Below are positions 55,301 to 59,884 of a stretch of DNA of 64,000 nt, in pieces. The notes beneath the pieces were generated by a model. That model saw nothing but the letters and a program-made list of their open reading frames with translations. It did not search any database and was not told the DNA's origin. Both the position numbers and the translations under genes were made by a program. Positions within the stretch are counted from its first letter, which is position 1. Every line of letters starts with the position of its first letter. The stretch comes from Apostichopus japonicus (Eukaryota > Echinodermata > Holothuroidea > Aspidochirotida > Stichopodidae), in the NCBI RefSeq assembly GCF_037975245.1, contig NC_092568.1, forward strand, positions 15,767,001-15,831,000, written 5' to 3'.

Positions 55301-58227
55301 ACACATGCCATCAAGTCCCTTTTCCTTGCATACCGAAGCACGTGTTTCAAACCTCCAACAGTTGCTGTGCCGTATTCTGTACTTCCACTACCCACTCCGT
55401 ACGGAGAATGTTCCAAATTATCGTGTGTAAATGTAACCCATCTGTGGTCGTGATTGGCTAAATTAGGTTTAACCCAATTTTGAAGGTGAAAACACAAGAA
55501 TCACAGTACGGGGAGTGAAGGTTAACACGATAAACAGACTTAGCAGCAGGAATTTCCCGGAATTCATTTGTATTATCTGCGTTGCTATTCCTTATCGGGT
55601 ATTATTTTTACCAGGTATTCAAGGTTTGTTTCAAATATTCCTGATATTTTCGGCATATTCATTTATGACAGATTTCAATCCTGTTGGTAAGGGTATGGAT
55701 GAAATCCCTGTACAGTATTAGTGCTGATATCACTTTTGTAGTCGATTTATGGCATAGCTCTTCTTTAAATTACAGCGATTACTCGGTTACATTTATGACA
55801 TCATTTTCACATTCCAGAAATACAGTCAACACAAATCTTTCTTAAATGCACTGTCTTTATTTGTTCTTTCTTGTCTCAACATGTGGTGTCTAAATCATGT
55901 TAAAACATCTACCAAATAAAAACTGGGAACAACTTTCAATCTACAAAGTTTCTTAAAATCCTTCATAGTGATTCAAAAGCTTTTGAATGAATCTACAAGG
56001 CTACTACAACTATAAGCACTAATAAATGCAACGTGCAAAACAATGAATAGATGTAACACTTTGTAGCGGTGTGATGATTAGTATGTGAGAGTTTTCTGTA
56101 GAAGGACATTCAACATTCTAGGCTAGGCTCTAGCATAGCGCAATAGCAGGCACATACTTTGCACAATAAAATTAAACTACACCGCGACACAATCGATCAG
56201 ACATCCTATAAATGTGAACCAGGCTGGTAACGAAGTAATTGTAACAAGTTTCAAGAAATGACAAAACTTTGGCAATTGTAAAAGATTAATAACTTATTAA
56301 TTTGCGCAATGATCAAACATTGCTAGGACTGCATGTTGCACTGCACAACTAGTATATTACTGACAATCATACGCATGAATCTCACCTGAGAAAGTGAATG
56401 TCCATTTTTAACACAGCACAGTTCTCGTGTACCATTGTGAGAACCTGTACTTTTGCGGTATTTGCTAACAAACTGCTTTAGTGCTGTTTTTGATAGTTCA
56501 GGCTATTTTTCAAAAGCAGTTTATGTGTAGTGCTAGTTTGTAGTCAAGTAATCGCAACTTAGGTTTTGAGCGTGACAAACTTCCAAAGTGTAATCACGAC
56601 TACTGGCGATTAATTGATTACGACTAGCAGCACTACCATGTAAACCTGGTATATCGATATACCAAGGCACCCTAAATCAAGCATATATGGTATCATGATT
56701 GTGTGAAAGCAACTGTCATATCTCCCAAATGGAATAGATTTATTCATTTGATATCTAGTGAACATTTCTCTATACCAAATGAAAGAGGATGTTACCAGCC
56801 CTTGAAAGCTGACAGTGAAAATTAAGTTTTGTTGCTCAACTTAATCTAGCTTTTTATTGCAAAAATCGTTGGGAAGTATCTCACAATTTTGGTTATTTAC
56901 TCATTTTCATATTTACAAATTTACTCATTTTCTGCATCAATTTTCGACAAGTGATATCAATTTCTTTTCTTGGTTCATCTTTTATTTTTGATATAGTGGA
57001 GTGTATAGCCTAGTGTATAGCCTGGTGTATAGCCTTTGATATAGCGGAGTGAATAGCCTAGTGGTTAACGCCGGCGTCTCCCAGTCATGAGATCCCCCGT
57101 TCGATTCCCGCCGACAGCAATGTGTGTCGTCTGGCAAGGGTGTTGTTCAATAACAACTTCCCGACATGGACGTTAAATGGATGTGTGCCGAGAGATTGGC
57201 TTTGGTCAGCTTGCGAGTCTATAAGCCTCCATGGCTTCTTTCGCGAGTTCCTGCTTGCGGGAAGATCACATATACATATATAGTGGATCTTTATGACAAG
57301 TTTGTGGAAATAAGTAAACCTCCATCATTCATTTTTTTTGCAAATACTTCAATTATGCAACTAGAAAAAAATGTCAATAAGTGTTTAAAAGCAGTTTAGT
57401 AGGATTAAGTGCAGGCTTTAAGATAGCTTAATATTCACCTACTGTAATACAGGTTAGGCTTGCAAGCATACACTGCGTGCCTTAGCTCAGGGGGAGAAGA
57501 AATATGGTGAAGAGGAGTGGGTGGTAAAATGCACAATTACTGAATTAGGATTTCCTTAAAATGTTTTGAAATATACTGTCCGCACTGTTTATAAAAAACA
57601 ATTGTCACATTGATGATACAATGTAAGTAACTTGCAAATTCAGCAAATGGTGCCAGATTTGGAGAAAAATCTGGTCTGATGCCATATTTGAACAATTCTC
57701 AAATCCGGTGCAGTCCTAACTGAGAGTTAGACCATGCCTTTTCTAAATATTATCTTGTCATTTAAGTTGGTTACCAGTTGAAAGGTAGCATAAGTTACTT
57801 AAGCTATGTCAATATTGGCCTTAGTATAAGACCTAGGCCTATGTATTACTTTGAATCAATAAAACACAAAGTAGTCCAAGGATTTAATAAAACCATATGG
57901 CAGTCCGTTGTGTGGGCTAACTAGTTAGGGCTTACTGTCCCTTGGGCTTGTGTAGGCCCTAAGCCTAATATAGGCCTAACGTTAGGCCTAAGTTGGCCGA
58001 TTTTTAATGTTTCTTGTGATAACATCTTTAACGCTAAATCTAGTAAAAGGTTTCAACAGTCAACGAAAAGGGGAATTCTTCATAGGCTAAGGTTAACAAA
58101 ACGAGGAAAGTGTTGATAAATTTTGCTGAGTAATAACCTGCGCAATCACTGCGGGTCTTTTTAACGTTTCCATAAGCAAGCGTTCCTCGCATTCTTCTTT
58201 AATTTTCGACGCTGGGGTCGCAGCCAT
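13200..58227 (-). CDS. UBR2: UBR1/UBR2-type E3 ubiquitin ligase (N-recognin), 49 coding exons
   Basis: Large RING E3 of the N-degron pathway. The family binds proteins with destabilising N-termini and, with a RAD6-class E2, ubiquitylates them for the proteasome in cytosol and nucleus. The spliced frame is 5475 nt (1824 residues plus stop), assembled from 49 GT-AG exons with consistent phase. Residues about 104-175 are the UBR box ([15 protein letters not shown], then [10 protein letters not shown] and [10 protein letters not shown]), the site for basic N-termini. Residues about 224-270 are ClpS-like ([11 protein letters not shown]), the site for bulky hydrophobic N-termini. Residues 982-1075 are charged with a Lys/Arg-rich stretch. 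The RING-H2 has C1108, C1111, C1170, H1172, H1175, C1178, C1212 and C1215. The C-terminus has the cysteine-rich [15 protein letters not shown] segment. Vertebrates have UBR1 and UBR2 and this looks like their co-orthologue. The C-terminal [11 protein letters not shown] recalls UBR2, so the symbol is a best choice. Family roles are established knowledge; exon edges are read from sequence. Confidence 0.95.
14209..14310 (-). CDS. UBR2: UBR gene exon 48
   Basis: 102 nt encoding [20 protein letters not shown] and [13 protein letters not shown], matching VRECQVLFLAGK and PYLDDYGETDQGLRRG. Confidence 0.96.
14432..14608 (-). CDS. UBR2: UBR gene exon 47 (C-terminal cysteine cluster)
   Basis: 177 nt with CPKGG, then [20 protein letters not shown] and GTGIFLR. 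This is the Cys-rich cap of UBR1/UBR2, about residues 1688-1746. Confidence 0.96.
14611..15330. other. intron 46, no other feature
   Basis: AT-rich intron with a loose repeat (TTCACATAAGCTATT twice, near 14779 and 14871) and T-rich runs at about 14993-15060. No coding sequence. Confidence 0.55.
15331..15411 (-). CDS. UBR2: UBR gene exon 46
   Basis: 81 nt encoding [20 protein letters not shown], matching the [13 protein letters not shown] motif. Ends TATGT|GTAAGT. Confidence 0.94.
15781..15937 (-). CDS. UBR2: UBR gene exon 45
   Basis: 157 nt with [20 protein letters not shown], matching FEHLCSYLSLPNNLICL, and an end KEPAKQL plus a split Arg. Confidence 0.94.
16526..16665 (-). CDS. UBR2: UBR gene exon 44
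   Basis: 140 nt with [20 protein letters not shown] and [20 protein letters not shown], matching the family MPFLKCSALFFHYLNGVPSP block. Confidence 0.95.
17163..17253 (-). CDS. UBR2: UBR gene exon 43
   Basis: 91 nt encoding [20 protein letters not shown] and an end LNQLAK split by the donor GTATGT. Acidic linker. Confidence 0.88.
17522..17678 (-). CDS. UBR2: UBR gene exon 42
   Basis: 157 nt hydrophobic helical exon: [16 protein letters not shown] and [20 protein letters not shown]. Corresponds to LHIFHLVTMAHIIQILL. Confidence 0.9.
17754..17985. repeat. 50-bp tandem repeat in intron 41
   Basis: Five units with ATGGAATCACATGCAGTATA and ACCATCTAATAAGAATGC, preceded by a (TTTTAATTTAA)n tract at about 17717-17755. 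Unlike other arrays here it does not touch a splice site. Confidence 0.8.
18448..18521 (-). CDS. UBR2: UBR gene exon 41
   Basis: 74 nt encoding [20 protein letters not shown] and FTLM, matching LPCILDIDMFHLL. Confidence 0.93.
19056..19152 (-). CDS. UBR2: UBR gene exon 40
   Basis: 97 nt encoding [20 protein letters not shown] and YVLRLLS. Phase 0 start, phase 1 end. Confidence 0.92.
19978..20033 (-). CDS. UBR2: UBR gene exon 39
   Basis: 56 nt encoding [18 protein letters not shown], matching ILSDEDKPLFGPLPCR. Confidence 0.94.
20195..20282 (-). CDS. UBR2: UBR gene exon 38
   Basis: 88 nt encoding [20 protein letters not shown] and CAYTIQST, matching the CWGSCAYTIQS motif of the family. Confidence 0.95.
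20917..20977 (-). CDS. UBR2: UBR gene exon 37
   Basis: 61 nt encoding [20 protein letters not shown], matching SESIKEMLTTFGTATY. Confidence 0.93.
21353..21802. repeat. 51-bp minisatellite copying the exon 36 donor
   Basis: Nearly nine units of exactly 51 bp. Minus-strand unit: ATCAAGAAACCGTGCAG|GTATTGAACC and on to TCTAGGTT. The first unit is the real end of exon 36 (21786-21802). The following units repeat the exon end and donor in intron 36. Because 51 is a multiple of 3, two other frames stay open, giving spurious long frames. Confidence 0.93.
21786..21894 (-). CDS. UBR2: UBR gene exon 36 (donor embedded in a minisatellite)
   Basis: 109 nt ending [15 protein letters not shown] plus AG|GTATTG. 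The last 17 nt and the donor form one unit of a 51-bp array that runs down to 21353. Read-through in the exon frame meets TGA directly after the donor. Confidence 0.92.
22724..22959 (-). CDS. UBR2: UBR gene exon 35 (acceptor embedded in a minisatellite)
   Basis: 236 nt. [17 protein letters not shown] matches the NLTQWIRTISQQ region; a Ser run and an acidic stretch follow, likely a disordered linker. The acceptor (TTCTGTTAG|CTCC) is the first of 34 near-identical copies running up to 24840. Confidence 0.93.
22956..24840. repeat. 52-56-bp minisatellite, 34 copies, copying the exon 35 acceptor
   Basis: Unit begins GGAGCTAACAGAATCAACAT on the plus strand; on the gene strand it reads TTGATTCTGTTAG|CTCC, the true exon 35 acceptor. 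I count 34 GAGCTAAC/GAGTTAAC cores. The array fills most of intron 34. Units differ mainly by small losses (AGTAAGGAGC, CTAACAATC). Confidence 0.95.
25187..25357 (-). CDS. UBR2: UBR gene exon 34 (RING last ligands)
   Basis: 171 nt with [12 protein letters not shown], then [21 protein letters not shown]1212-x2-C1215 close the RING; the CPLC..LSNT motif is diagnostic of UBR1/UBR2. Confidence 0.96.
26319..26418 (-). CDS. UBR2: UBR gene exon 33 (RING middle ligands)
   Basis: 100 nt with LDSFEPLF and [17 protein letters not shown]1170, H1172, H1175 and C1178 are the central RING-H2 ligands. Confidence 0.96.
26615..26781. repeat. 32-bp tandem repeat in intron 32
   Basis: Five units of GCCCATACAATACTAAATGT plus GGTTACATCACT, the last three nearly identical. 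Not at a splice site. Confidence 0.85.
26924..26970 (-). CDS. UBR2: UBR gene exon 32 (47-nt small exon)
   Basis: 47 nt encoding [15 protein letters not shown], the family's QRSTVLSKNRSKF position. It is the smallest coding exon of the gene and is required to join the two halves of the RING in frame. Confidence 0.92.
27725..27895 (-). CDS. UBR2: UBR gene exon 31 (RING first ligands)
   Basis: 171 nt with [20 protein letters not shown] and [11 protein letters not shown]1108-x2-C1111 are the first RING zinc ligands. Confidence 0.96.
28167..28331. repeat. 55-bp repeat, three copies, copying the exon 30 donor
   Basis: Units at 28167-28221, 28222-28276 and 28277-28331. The third overlaps exon 30: its last 19 nt and the donor AGT|GTAAGTTGAAC. 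The other two lie in intron 30 and keep the same donor. Read-through in the exon frame hits TAA at once. Confidence 0.93.
28313..28593 (-). CDS. UBR2: UBR gene exon 30 (basic coiled stretch, acidic run)
   Basis: 281 nt. It starts [10 protein letters not shown], then carries [20 protein letters not shown], a Lys/Arg-rich helix typical just before the RING, then [20 protein letters not shown]. The last 19 nt and the donor are copied twice more in the adjacent intron as a 55-bp repeat. Confidence 0.95.
29218..29306 (-). CDS. UBR2: UBR gene exon 29
   Basis: 89 nt encoding [20 protein letters not shown] and LLTWIFK. Ends in phase 0. Confidence 0.92.
29772..29862 (-). CDS. UBR2: UBR gene exon 28
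   Basis: 91 nt encoding [17 protein letters not shown] and then FTDRASRG. Corresponds to LHLIGMALQEEKQHL. Confidence 0.93.
30433..30587 (-). CDS. UBR2: UBR gene exon 27
   Basis: 155 nt with [13 protein letters not shown] and [10 protein letters not shown], matching LPPPVLPPFCPLF and AWSESMLQR of the family. Confidence 0.94.
30903..30960 (-). CDS. UBR2: UBR gene exon 26
   Basis: 58 nt encoding [19 protein letters not shown], a charged helix following the EQSK motif as in vertebrate KAEEAQRKLKRQ. Confidence 0.9.
31325..31860. repeat. minisatellite, about 50 bp, 11 copies, copying the exon 25 donor
   Basis: Gene-strand unit AACAATCCAAG|GTATGGACAC and on to GTGTATTCAC. The first copy is the end of exon 25. 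Donor GT is lost in the copies at about 31787 and 31641. It is kept in the copy at 31740-31739, in frame with the exon, and in most others. Confidence 0.92.
31837..31942 (-). CDS. UBR2: UBR gene exon 25 (donor embedded in a minisatellite)
   Basis: 106 nt ending [21 protein letters not shown], the conserved YFYHFSRAEQSK motif. Its last bases and its donor are the first copy of a tandem array running down to about 31325. A later intact donor at 31740-31739 is in frame and would lengthen the exon to 31741. Confidence 0.94.
32284..32336 (-). CDS. UBR2: UBR gene exon 24
   Basis: 53 nt encoding [17 protein letters not shown] plus a split Lys. Corresponds to the ETGMESVIEAVAHFKKP stretch. Confidence 0.9.
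32585..32709 (-). CDS. UBR2: UBR gene exon 23
   Basis: 125 nt encoding [10 protein letters not shown]...[10 protein letters not shown] and [13 protein letters not shown], matching the [20 protein letters not shown] block. Confidence 0.95.
33197..33266 (-). CDS. UBR2: UBR gene exon 22
   Basis: 70 nt encoding [20 protein letters not shown] and III-L. Two overlapping GTs lie at the donor; only CCTGT|GTGAGT keeps frame into exon 23. Confidence 0.88.
33660..33775. repeat. short tandem duplication in intron 21
   Basis: TGTTTCAGAGTT-TTTGTCATT-GCCCT and CTCCC recur about 60 bp apart. Two copies, moderately diverged. Confidence 0.55.
33793..33900 (-). CDS. UBR2: UBR gene exon 21
   Basis: 108 nt, phase 0 both ends. 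It encodes [20 protein letters not shown], the SRFEL helix region of the family. Confidence 0.93.
34294..34359 (-). CDS. UBR2: UBR gene exon 20
   Basis: 66 nt, phase 0 both ends, encoding [20 protein letters not shown]. Matches the YYYHNVKCRREMFDKD motif of UBR1/UBR2. Confidence 0.95.
35355..35465 (-). CDS. UBR2: UBR gene exon 19
   Basis: 111 nt, phase 0 both ends. It ends [17 protein letters not shown], nearly identical to the vertebrate VHAGMWRRNGFSLVNQ block. Confidence 0.95.
35858..35919 (-). CDS. UBR2: UBR gene exon 18
   Basis: 62 nt encoding [20 protein letters not shown]. Phase fits exons 17 and 19; sequence is only moderately conserved. Confidence 0.85.
35988..36063 (-). repeat. tRNA-like sequence (SINE head or tRNA relic)
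   Basis: Minus strand has an A-box (TAGCTCAGTTGG) and a B-box (GGTTCAAATC) at tRNA spacing. The acceptor ends do not pair, so it is not a working tRNA gene. It lies in intron 17 of the UBR gene on the same strand. Confidence 0.6.
36435..36521 (-). CDS. UBR2: UBR gene exon 17
   Basis: 87 nt encoding [20 protein letters not shown] and ALIRFLAG, matching CGHSVETIRY...VSIHLPVSRLLAG of the family. Confidence 0.93.
37039..37123 (-). CDS. UBR2: UBR gene exon 16
   Basis: 85 nt encoding [20 protein letters not shown]. It ends T|GTAAGT, splitting the codon before the AGHR block of exon 17. Confidence 0.9.
37654..37782 (-). CDS. UBR2: UBR gene exon 15
   Basis: 129 nt, phase 0 both ends. It encodes [20 protein letters not shown] and ends LEWCTSD, a well-conserved helical segment. 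Confidence 0.94.
38613..38712 (-). CDS. UBR2: UBR gene exon 14
   Basis: 100 nt encoding [13 protein letters not shown] and [13 protein letters not shown], matching DLKYVLISKP and FLELLKCM of vertebrate UBR2. Confidence 0.94.
38938..38980. repeat. perfect 20-bp hairpin in intron 13
   Basis: Arms AAACAAAGAGAGCTGTACCC and its exact complement, separated by CAT, followed by a T run on the plus strand. No gene context explains it. Confidence 0.8.
39096..39174 (-). CDS. UBR2: UBR gene exon 13
   Basis: 79 nt encoding [20 protein letters not shown] and SLTDIR. Donor GTTAGA. It continues directly into the YVLSNRP block of exon 14. Confidence 0.9.
39745..39826 (-). CDS. UBR2: UBR gene exon 12
   Basis: 82 nt encoding [20 protein letters not shown], corresponding to the LITEENLMSIIIKTF region of the family. 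Ends in phase 1. Confidence 0.9.
40369..40467 (-). CDS. UBR2: UBR gene exon 11
   Basis: 99 nt, phase 0 both ends. It encodes [20 protein letters not shown] and ends TVPTM, the DDHE block of the family. Confidence 0.94.
40899..40987 (-). CDS. UBR2: UBR gene exon 10
   Basis: 89 nt encoding [20 protein letters not shown] and the rest of a helical repeat. Matches the HQLFMSSLLMD block of vertebrate UBR2. Confidence 0.93.
41205..41470. repeat. dispersed TGACCTTTGAC repeat, diverged
   Basis: Intron 9/10 stretch with GTTTACAAGG-TTTCAGA, ATGACCTTTGACTTCC and related phrases of the 8.4-9.1 kb family. Confidence 0.5.
41624..41728 (-). CDS. UBR2: UBR gene exon 9
   Basis: 105 nt encoding [20 protein letters not shown] and ending DSKLWK, a strongly conserved motif of the family. 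Phase 1 to 1. Confidence 0.93.
42322..42505 (-). CDS. UBR2: UBR gene exon 8
   Basis: 184 nt. It contains the conserved [20 protein letters not shown] block found after the ClpS-like domain of UBR1/UBR2. Ends in phase 1. Confidence 0.94.
42989..43066 (-). CDS. UBR2: UBR gene exon 7 (ClpS-like domain, second part)
   Basis: 78 nt, phase 0 both ends. It encodes [20 protein letters not shown], the helices that follow the NDE loop in the ClpS-like fold. Donor is GTATGT. Confidence 0.93.
43067..43768. other. intron 6, no gene
   Basis: Contains a 14-G run at 43459-43472. The short frames here have no recognisable motif. Confidence 0.5.
43769..43829 (-). CDS. UBR2: UBR gene exon 6 (ClpS-like domain, first part)
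   Basis: 61 nt. It encodes [20 protein letters not shown]. The Asn-Asp-Glu of [11 protein letters not shown] is the hallmark of the ClpS-like site that binds bulky hydrophobic N-termini. Confidence 0.94.
43984..47367. mobile_element. 3.4-kb element with 25-bp inverted ends and TAA duplication
   Basis: Perfect 25-bp inverted ends (GGGAAGCCTCGCAAATCTAA followed by CCGCC) at 43984-44008 and 47343-47367, flanked by TAA at 43981-43983 and 47368-47370. A 3-bp TAA duplication fits the PIF/Harbinger superfamily. I see no transposase frame. The interior has a GGGGTCCAGGGGC patch near 45030 and a large tandem duplication at 45.3-46.0 kb. It sits in intron 5. Confidence 0.75.
45329..46018. repeat. tandem duplication inside the 3.4-kb element
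   Basis: Copy one starts at CGTTTCGAGACTGCCTAACA (about 45329) and copy two at about 45717. They are nearly identical, but copy two lacks about 90 bp present in copy one (from CACGTTTCCAAAAAAC to GGATT). Both end at CTCGAGGCAC. Confidence 0.85.
47490..47635. repeat. 37-bp tandem repeat in intron 5
   Basis: Four units of GTGATACATTAGATCACC followed by TATG-G-CAGCATTT. Lies between the 3.4-kb element and exon 5. Confidence 0.75.
47804..47934 (-). CDS. UBR2: UBR gene exon 5
   Basis: 131 nt linker exon starting [20 protein letters not shown], between the UBR box and the ClpS-like domain. It ends TCTGA|GTGAGT, splitting a Glu codon. Confidence 0.9.
48230..48620. repeat. dispersed TGACCTTTGACC repeat in intron 4
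   Basis: Three loose copies with CACATACCAAGTATGAA-TTC, and ATGACCTTTGACCTCCAC at 48503-48520. Same family as 8.4-9.1 kb. Confidence 0.6.
48621..50065. other. rest of intron 4
   Basis: No gene. Holds a 12-G run at 49751-49762, a 14-C run at 49863-49876, and an isolated TGACCTTTGACC at 49290-49301. Confidence 0.5.
50066..50170 (-). CDS. UBR2: UBR gene exon 4 (UBR box end)
   Basis: 105 nt, phase 0 both ends. It encodes [18 protein letters not shown], the glycine-rich loop and CDCGD motif that closes the UBR box and lines the pocket for a basic N-terminal residue. Confidence 0.95.
51044..51122 (-). CDS. UBR2: UBR gene exon 3 (UBR box core)
   Basis: 79 nt. It encodes [20 protein letters not shown] and then HKKHRYK, with the Cys and His zinc ligands of the UBR box intact. 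Ends in phase 0 at AAG|GTAAAC. Confidence 0.95.
52425..52951. mobile_element. 527-bp hAT-type MITE
   Basis: Inverted ends CAGTGGCGGAGC and GCTCCGCCACTG, flanked by a perfect 8-bp direct duplication CTTTTCTC (52417-52424 and 52952-52959). End sequence and 8-bp duplication are typical of hAT. No transposase. It is in intron 2 of the UBR gene. Confidence 0.9.
53098..53363 (-). CDS. UBR2: UBR gene exon 2 (N-terminal helix, start of UBR box)
   Basis: 266 nt, phase 0 to 2. It carries [15 protein letters not shown] and then [15 protein letters not shown], the first zinc ligands of the UBR box. It ends TGCAG|GTAAAG and the split Arg is completed by exon 3. Confidence 0.93.
53952..54024 (+). repeat. 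tRNA-like sequence (SINE head or relic)
   Basis: A-box TAGCTCAGTTGG at 53962-53973 and degenerate B-box AGCTTTGAATCC at 54007-54018, with a 7-bp anticodon-like stem (ACTCAGG/CCTGAGT). Acceptor stem absent. Confidence 0.5.
54258..56674. mobile_element. 2.4-kb hAT-like element in intron 1
   Basis: Imperfect inverted ends TAGGGTGCTTCGGTATA and, reversed, TAGGGTGCCTTGGTATA. Flanks ATTCAAGC (54250-54257) and AATCAAGC (56675-56682) match at 7 of 8 bases. The left part has spaced copies of AATCGGTATAAGAAC and ATATGTAATGCGCA. No transposase frame recognised. Confidence 0.65.
57048..57296 (+). mobile_element. tRNA-derived SINE
   Basis: A-box ATAGCCTAGTGG (57053-57064) and B-box GTTCGATTCC (57099-57108), then a non-tRNA body with GGTCAGCTTGCGAG and TTCGCGAGTTCCTGCTTGC, ending in a short CATATACATATATAG tail. 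A second copy of the body lies at 58955. Confidence 0.8.
57828..57992. repeat. AGGCCTA cluster in intron 1
   Basis: Repeated TAGGCCTA and close variants (ACCTAGGCCTA, ATAGGCCTAACGTTAGGCCT). Matches the cluster at 2453-2735. Confidence 0.6.
58138..58227 (-). CDS. UBR2: UBR gene exon 1 (start codon)
   Basis: ATG at 58227-58225 in a good context (ACCATGG). It encodes 30 residues starting [16 protein letters not shown] and ends CAG|GTTATT in phase 0. The N-terminus is poorly conserved in this family, so the start rests on frame, splice donor and lack of any better upstream ATG. Confidence 0.8.
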
Positions 58228-58560
58228 GGTTTACAAAAGAACTATTTTCATAACGAAATCTGCAAATATATATCACACTTAGTCTTCGCATTGATTATCT
58301 CTCACAGTAAAACCAATGGCTGTGGTAAAACAGTTATTCACTGAGGTGCTGATGGGTTTAGAACGATCAACCGGCACTTCCCTTGACACAGAACAACCAA
58401 GTATACTATTGAGCAAGATCCTGCTAACATGATAGGCTATAAATAAGTCGATTACTATAGTATTTTCATTACGCTGTACCCTGTATCAAAGACTATCCAT
58501 ATAGTCATTGCGAAAAGGCATCTTCGTACAGAAATAAACACAGAATAGTGTCGTAATCGT
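58228..58560 (-). promoter_or_regulatory. probable promoter region of the UBR gene
   Basis: Immediate upstream flank of exon 1. It contains CCAAT on the plus strand at 58313-58317, about 90 bp before the ATG, and no convincing TATA box. No open frame. Function is inferred from position only. Confidence 0.35.
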
Positions 58561-58954
58561 AGGAAAGTTAAGGAAGGCCGGTCGGGTATAAACTACGATG
58601 CATCACTATAATGTGCAACTAAAACATTTTGCACATTGTGGAAGTACTGGAGATGGAGTCGCCCTTGGGTCGACTTCCAAAAGCTGTTACAATATTGCTT
58701 AAATTTCTTGAAAATATTTCATGGAGATTGTAGTTTTTGGTCAGATTAGACACTAAAAGTTTCCAACTTACAGAGCCATTTTTATTAATGACAGACGAAG
58801 AGGCCAATTAAAACATGGATCTTGATCCACGTGATAAGATGAAAGTCGAAATGATAGTGAAGGATTGACCTCTCTTATGGAAACTATGATTTTGTCTTAA
58901 ACTTCAAGCAATGTCGTCCAGTTACAGAGTTGTTGACAATTAACAAGTCATAAT

Positions 58955-59057
58955 CATGGACGTTAAATATGAATGTGAGAGACTGACTTCGGTCAGCTTG
59001 CGGCTTTGATAAGCCAATTAGGCTTCTTCGCGAGTTCCTGCTTGCAGGAGGATCTAA
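58955..59057 (+). mobile_element. 5'-truncated SINE copy
   Basis: Body of the 57048 SINE from CATGGACGTTAAAT through GGTCAGCTTGCGGC and TTCGCGAGTTCCTGCTTGCA, with the tRNA head missing. It runs straight into the (TACA)n tract. Confidence 0.75.
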
Positions 59058-59092
59058 TATACATACATACATACATACATACATACATACAT

Positions 59093-59123
<31 letters not shown>

Positions 59124-59130
59124 TACATAC

Positions 59131-59161
<31 letters not shown>

Positions 59162-59420
59162 TACATACATACATACATACATACATACATACATACATAC
59201 ATACATACATACATACATACATACACACATACATACATACATACATACATACATACATACATACATACATACATACATACATACATACATACATACATAC
59301 ATACATACATACATACATACATACATACATACATACATACATACACACACACATACATACATACATACATACACACATACATACATACATACATACATAC
59401 ACACACACATACATACATAC
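59058..59420. repeat. (TACA)n microsatellite with CACA interruptions
   Basis: About 360 bp of tetranucleotide repeat forming the tail of the SINE copy. The long frames reading YVCM or HTYI on either strand come from this repeat. Confidence 0.97.
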
Positions 59421-59624
59421 CTTAGTTTGCACTGTGGGGTCTGTGGGTGATATTTTCATTGCACAACCTCCCTCCTCTCCACTGCCAGGGGTTTACATTA
59501 ACCATTTTGAAAGGGGAATTAGAGCGATTCGGAGCCGACTATAGCTGTTTTGAGAACGATAACAAACGCAGCCACTTGTATTAAATTTCTAAAATTTGAA
59601 AAACATTTAGGAAGAGTTTTACAT

Positions 59625-59884
59625 TTGTAGAACCAGATAAACGAACAAAATAAAACGAAACAGTTGATGAAAGTCATAGTAGTGTATTCAAACGTTTTCG
59701 AAGATTTCCCATCTTCCTCGTCAGGAAATAGATAATAATATAGTCCTTATGTATATACATAAGGACTATATTATTATCTATTTCCTGACGAGGAAGATGG
59801 GAAATCTTCGAAAACGTTTGAATACACTACTATGACTTTCATCAACTGTTTCGTTTTATTTTGTTCGTTTATCTGGTTCTACAA
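59625..59884. repeat. perfect 260-bp palindrome
   Basis: Two 130-bp arms with no spacer, centred between 59754 and 59755 (ATGTAT|ATACAT). I checked the arms base by base and found no mismatch. Arms include GTAGAACCAGATAAACGAAC and CCTGACGAGGAAGATGGGAA. Confidence 0.93.

Noticed and set aside
58884-59459. Long frames of Tyr-Val-Cys-Met or His-Thr-Tyr-Ile on both strands
   Set aside because: Pure translation of the (TACA)n microsatellite; no gene.
59765-59830. Possible hammerhead ribozyme (CTGACGA ... GAAA)
   Set aside because: The core strings are present, but stem II needs a bulge and I could not find a cleavage triplet with closing stems I and III.
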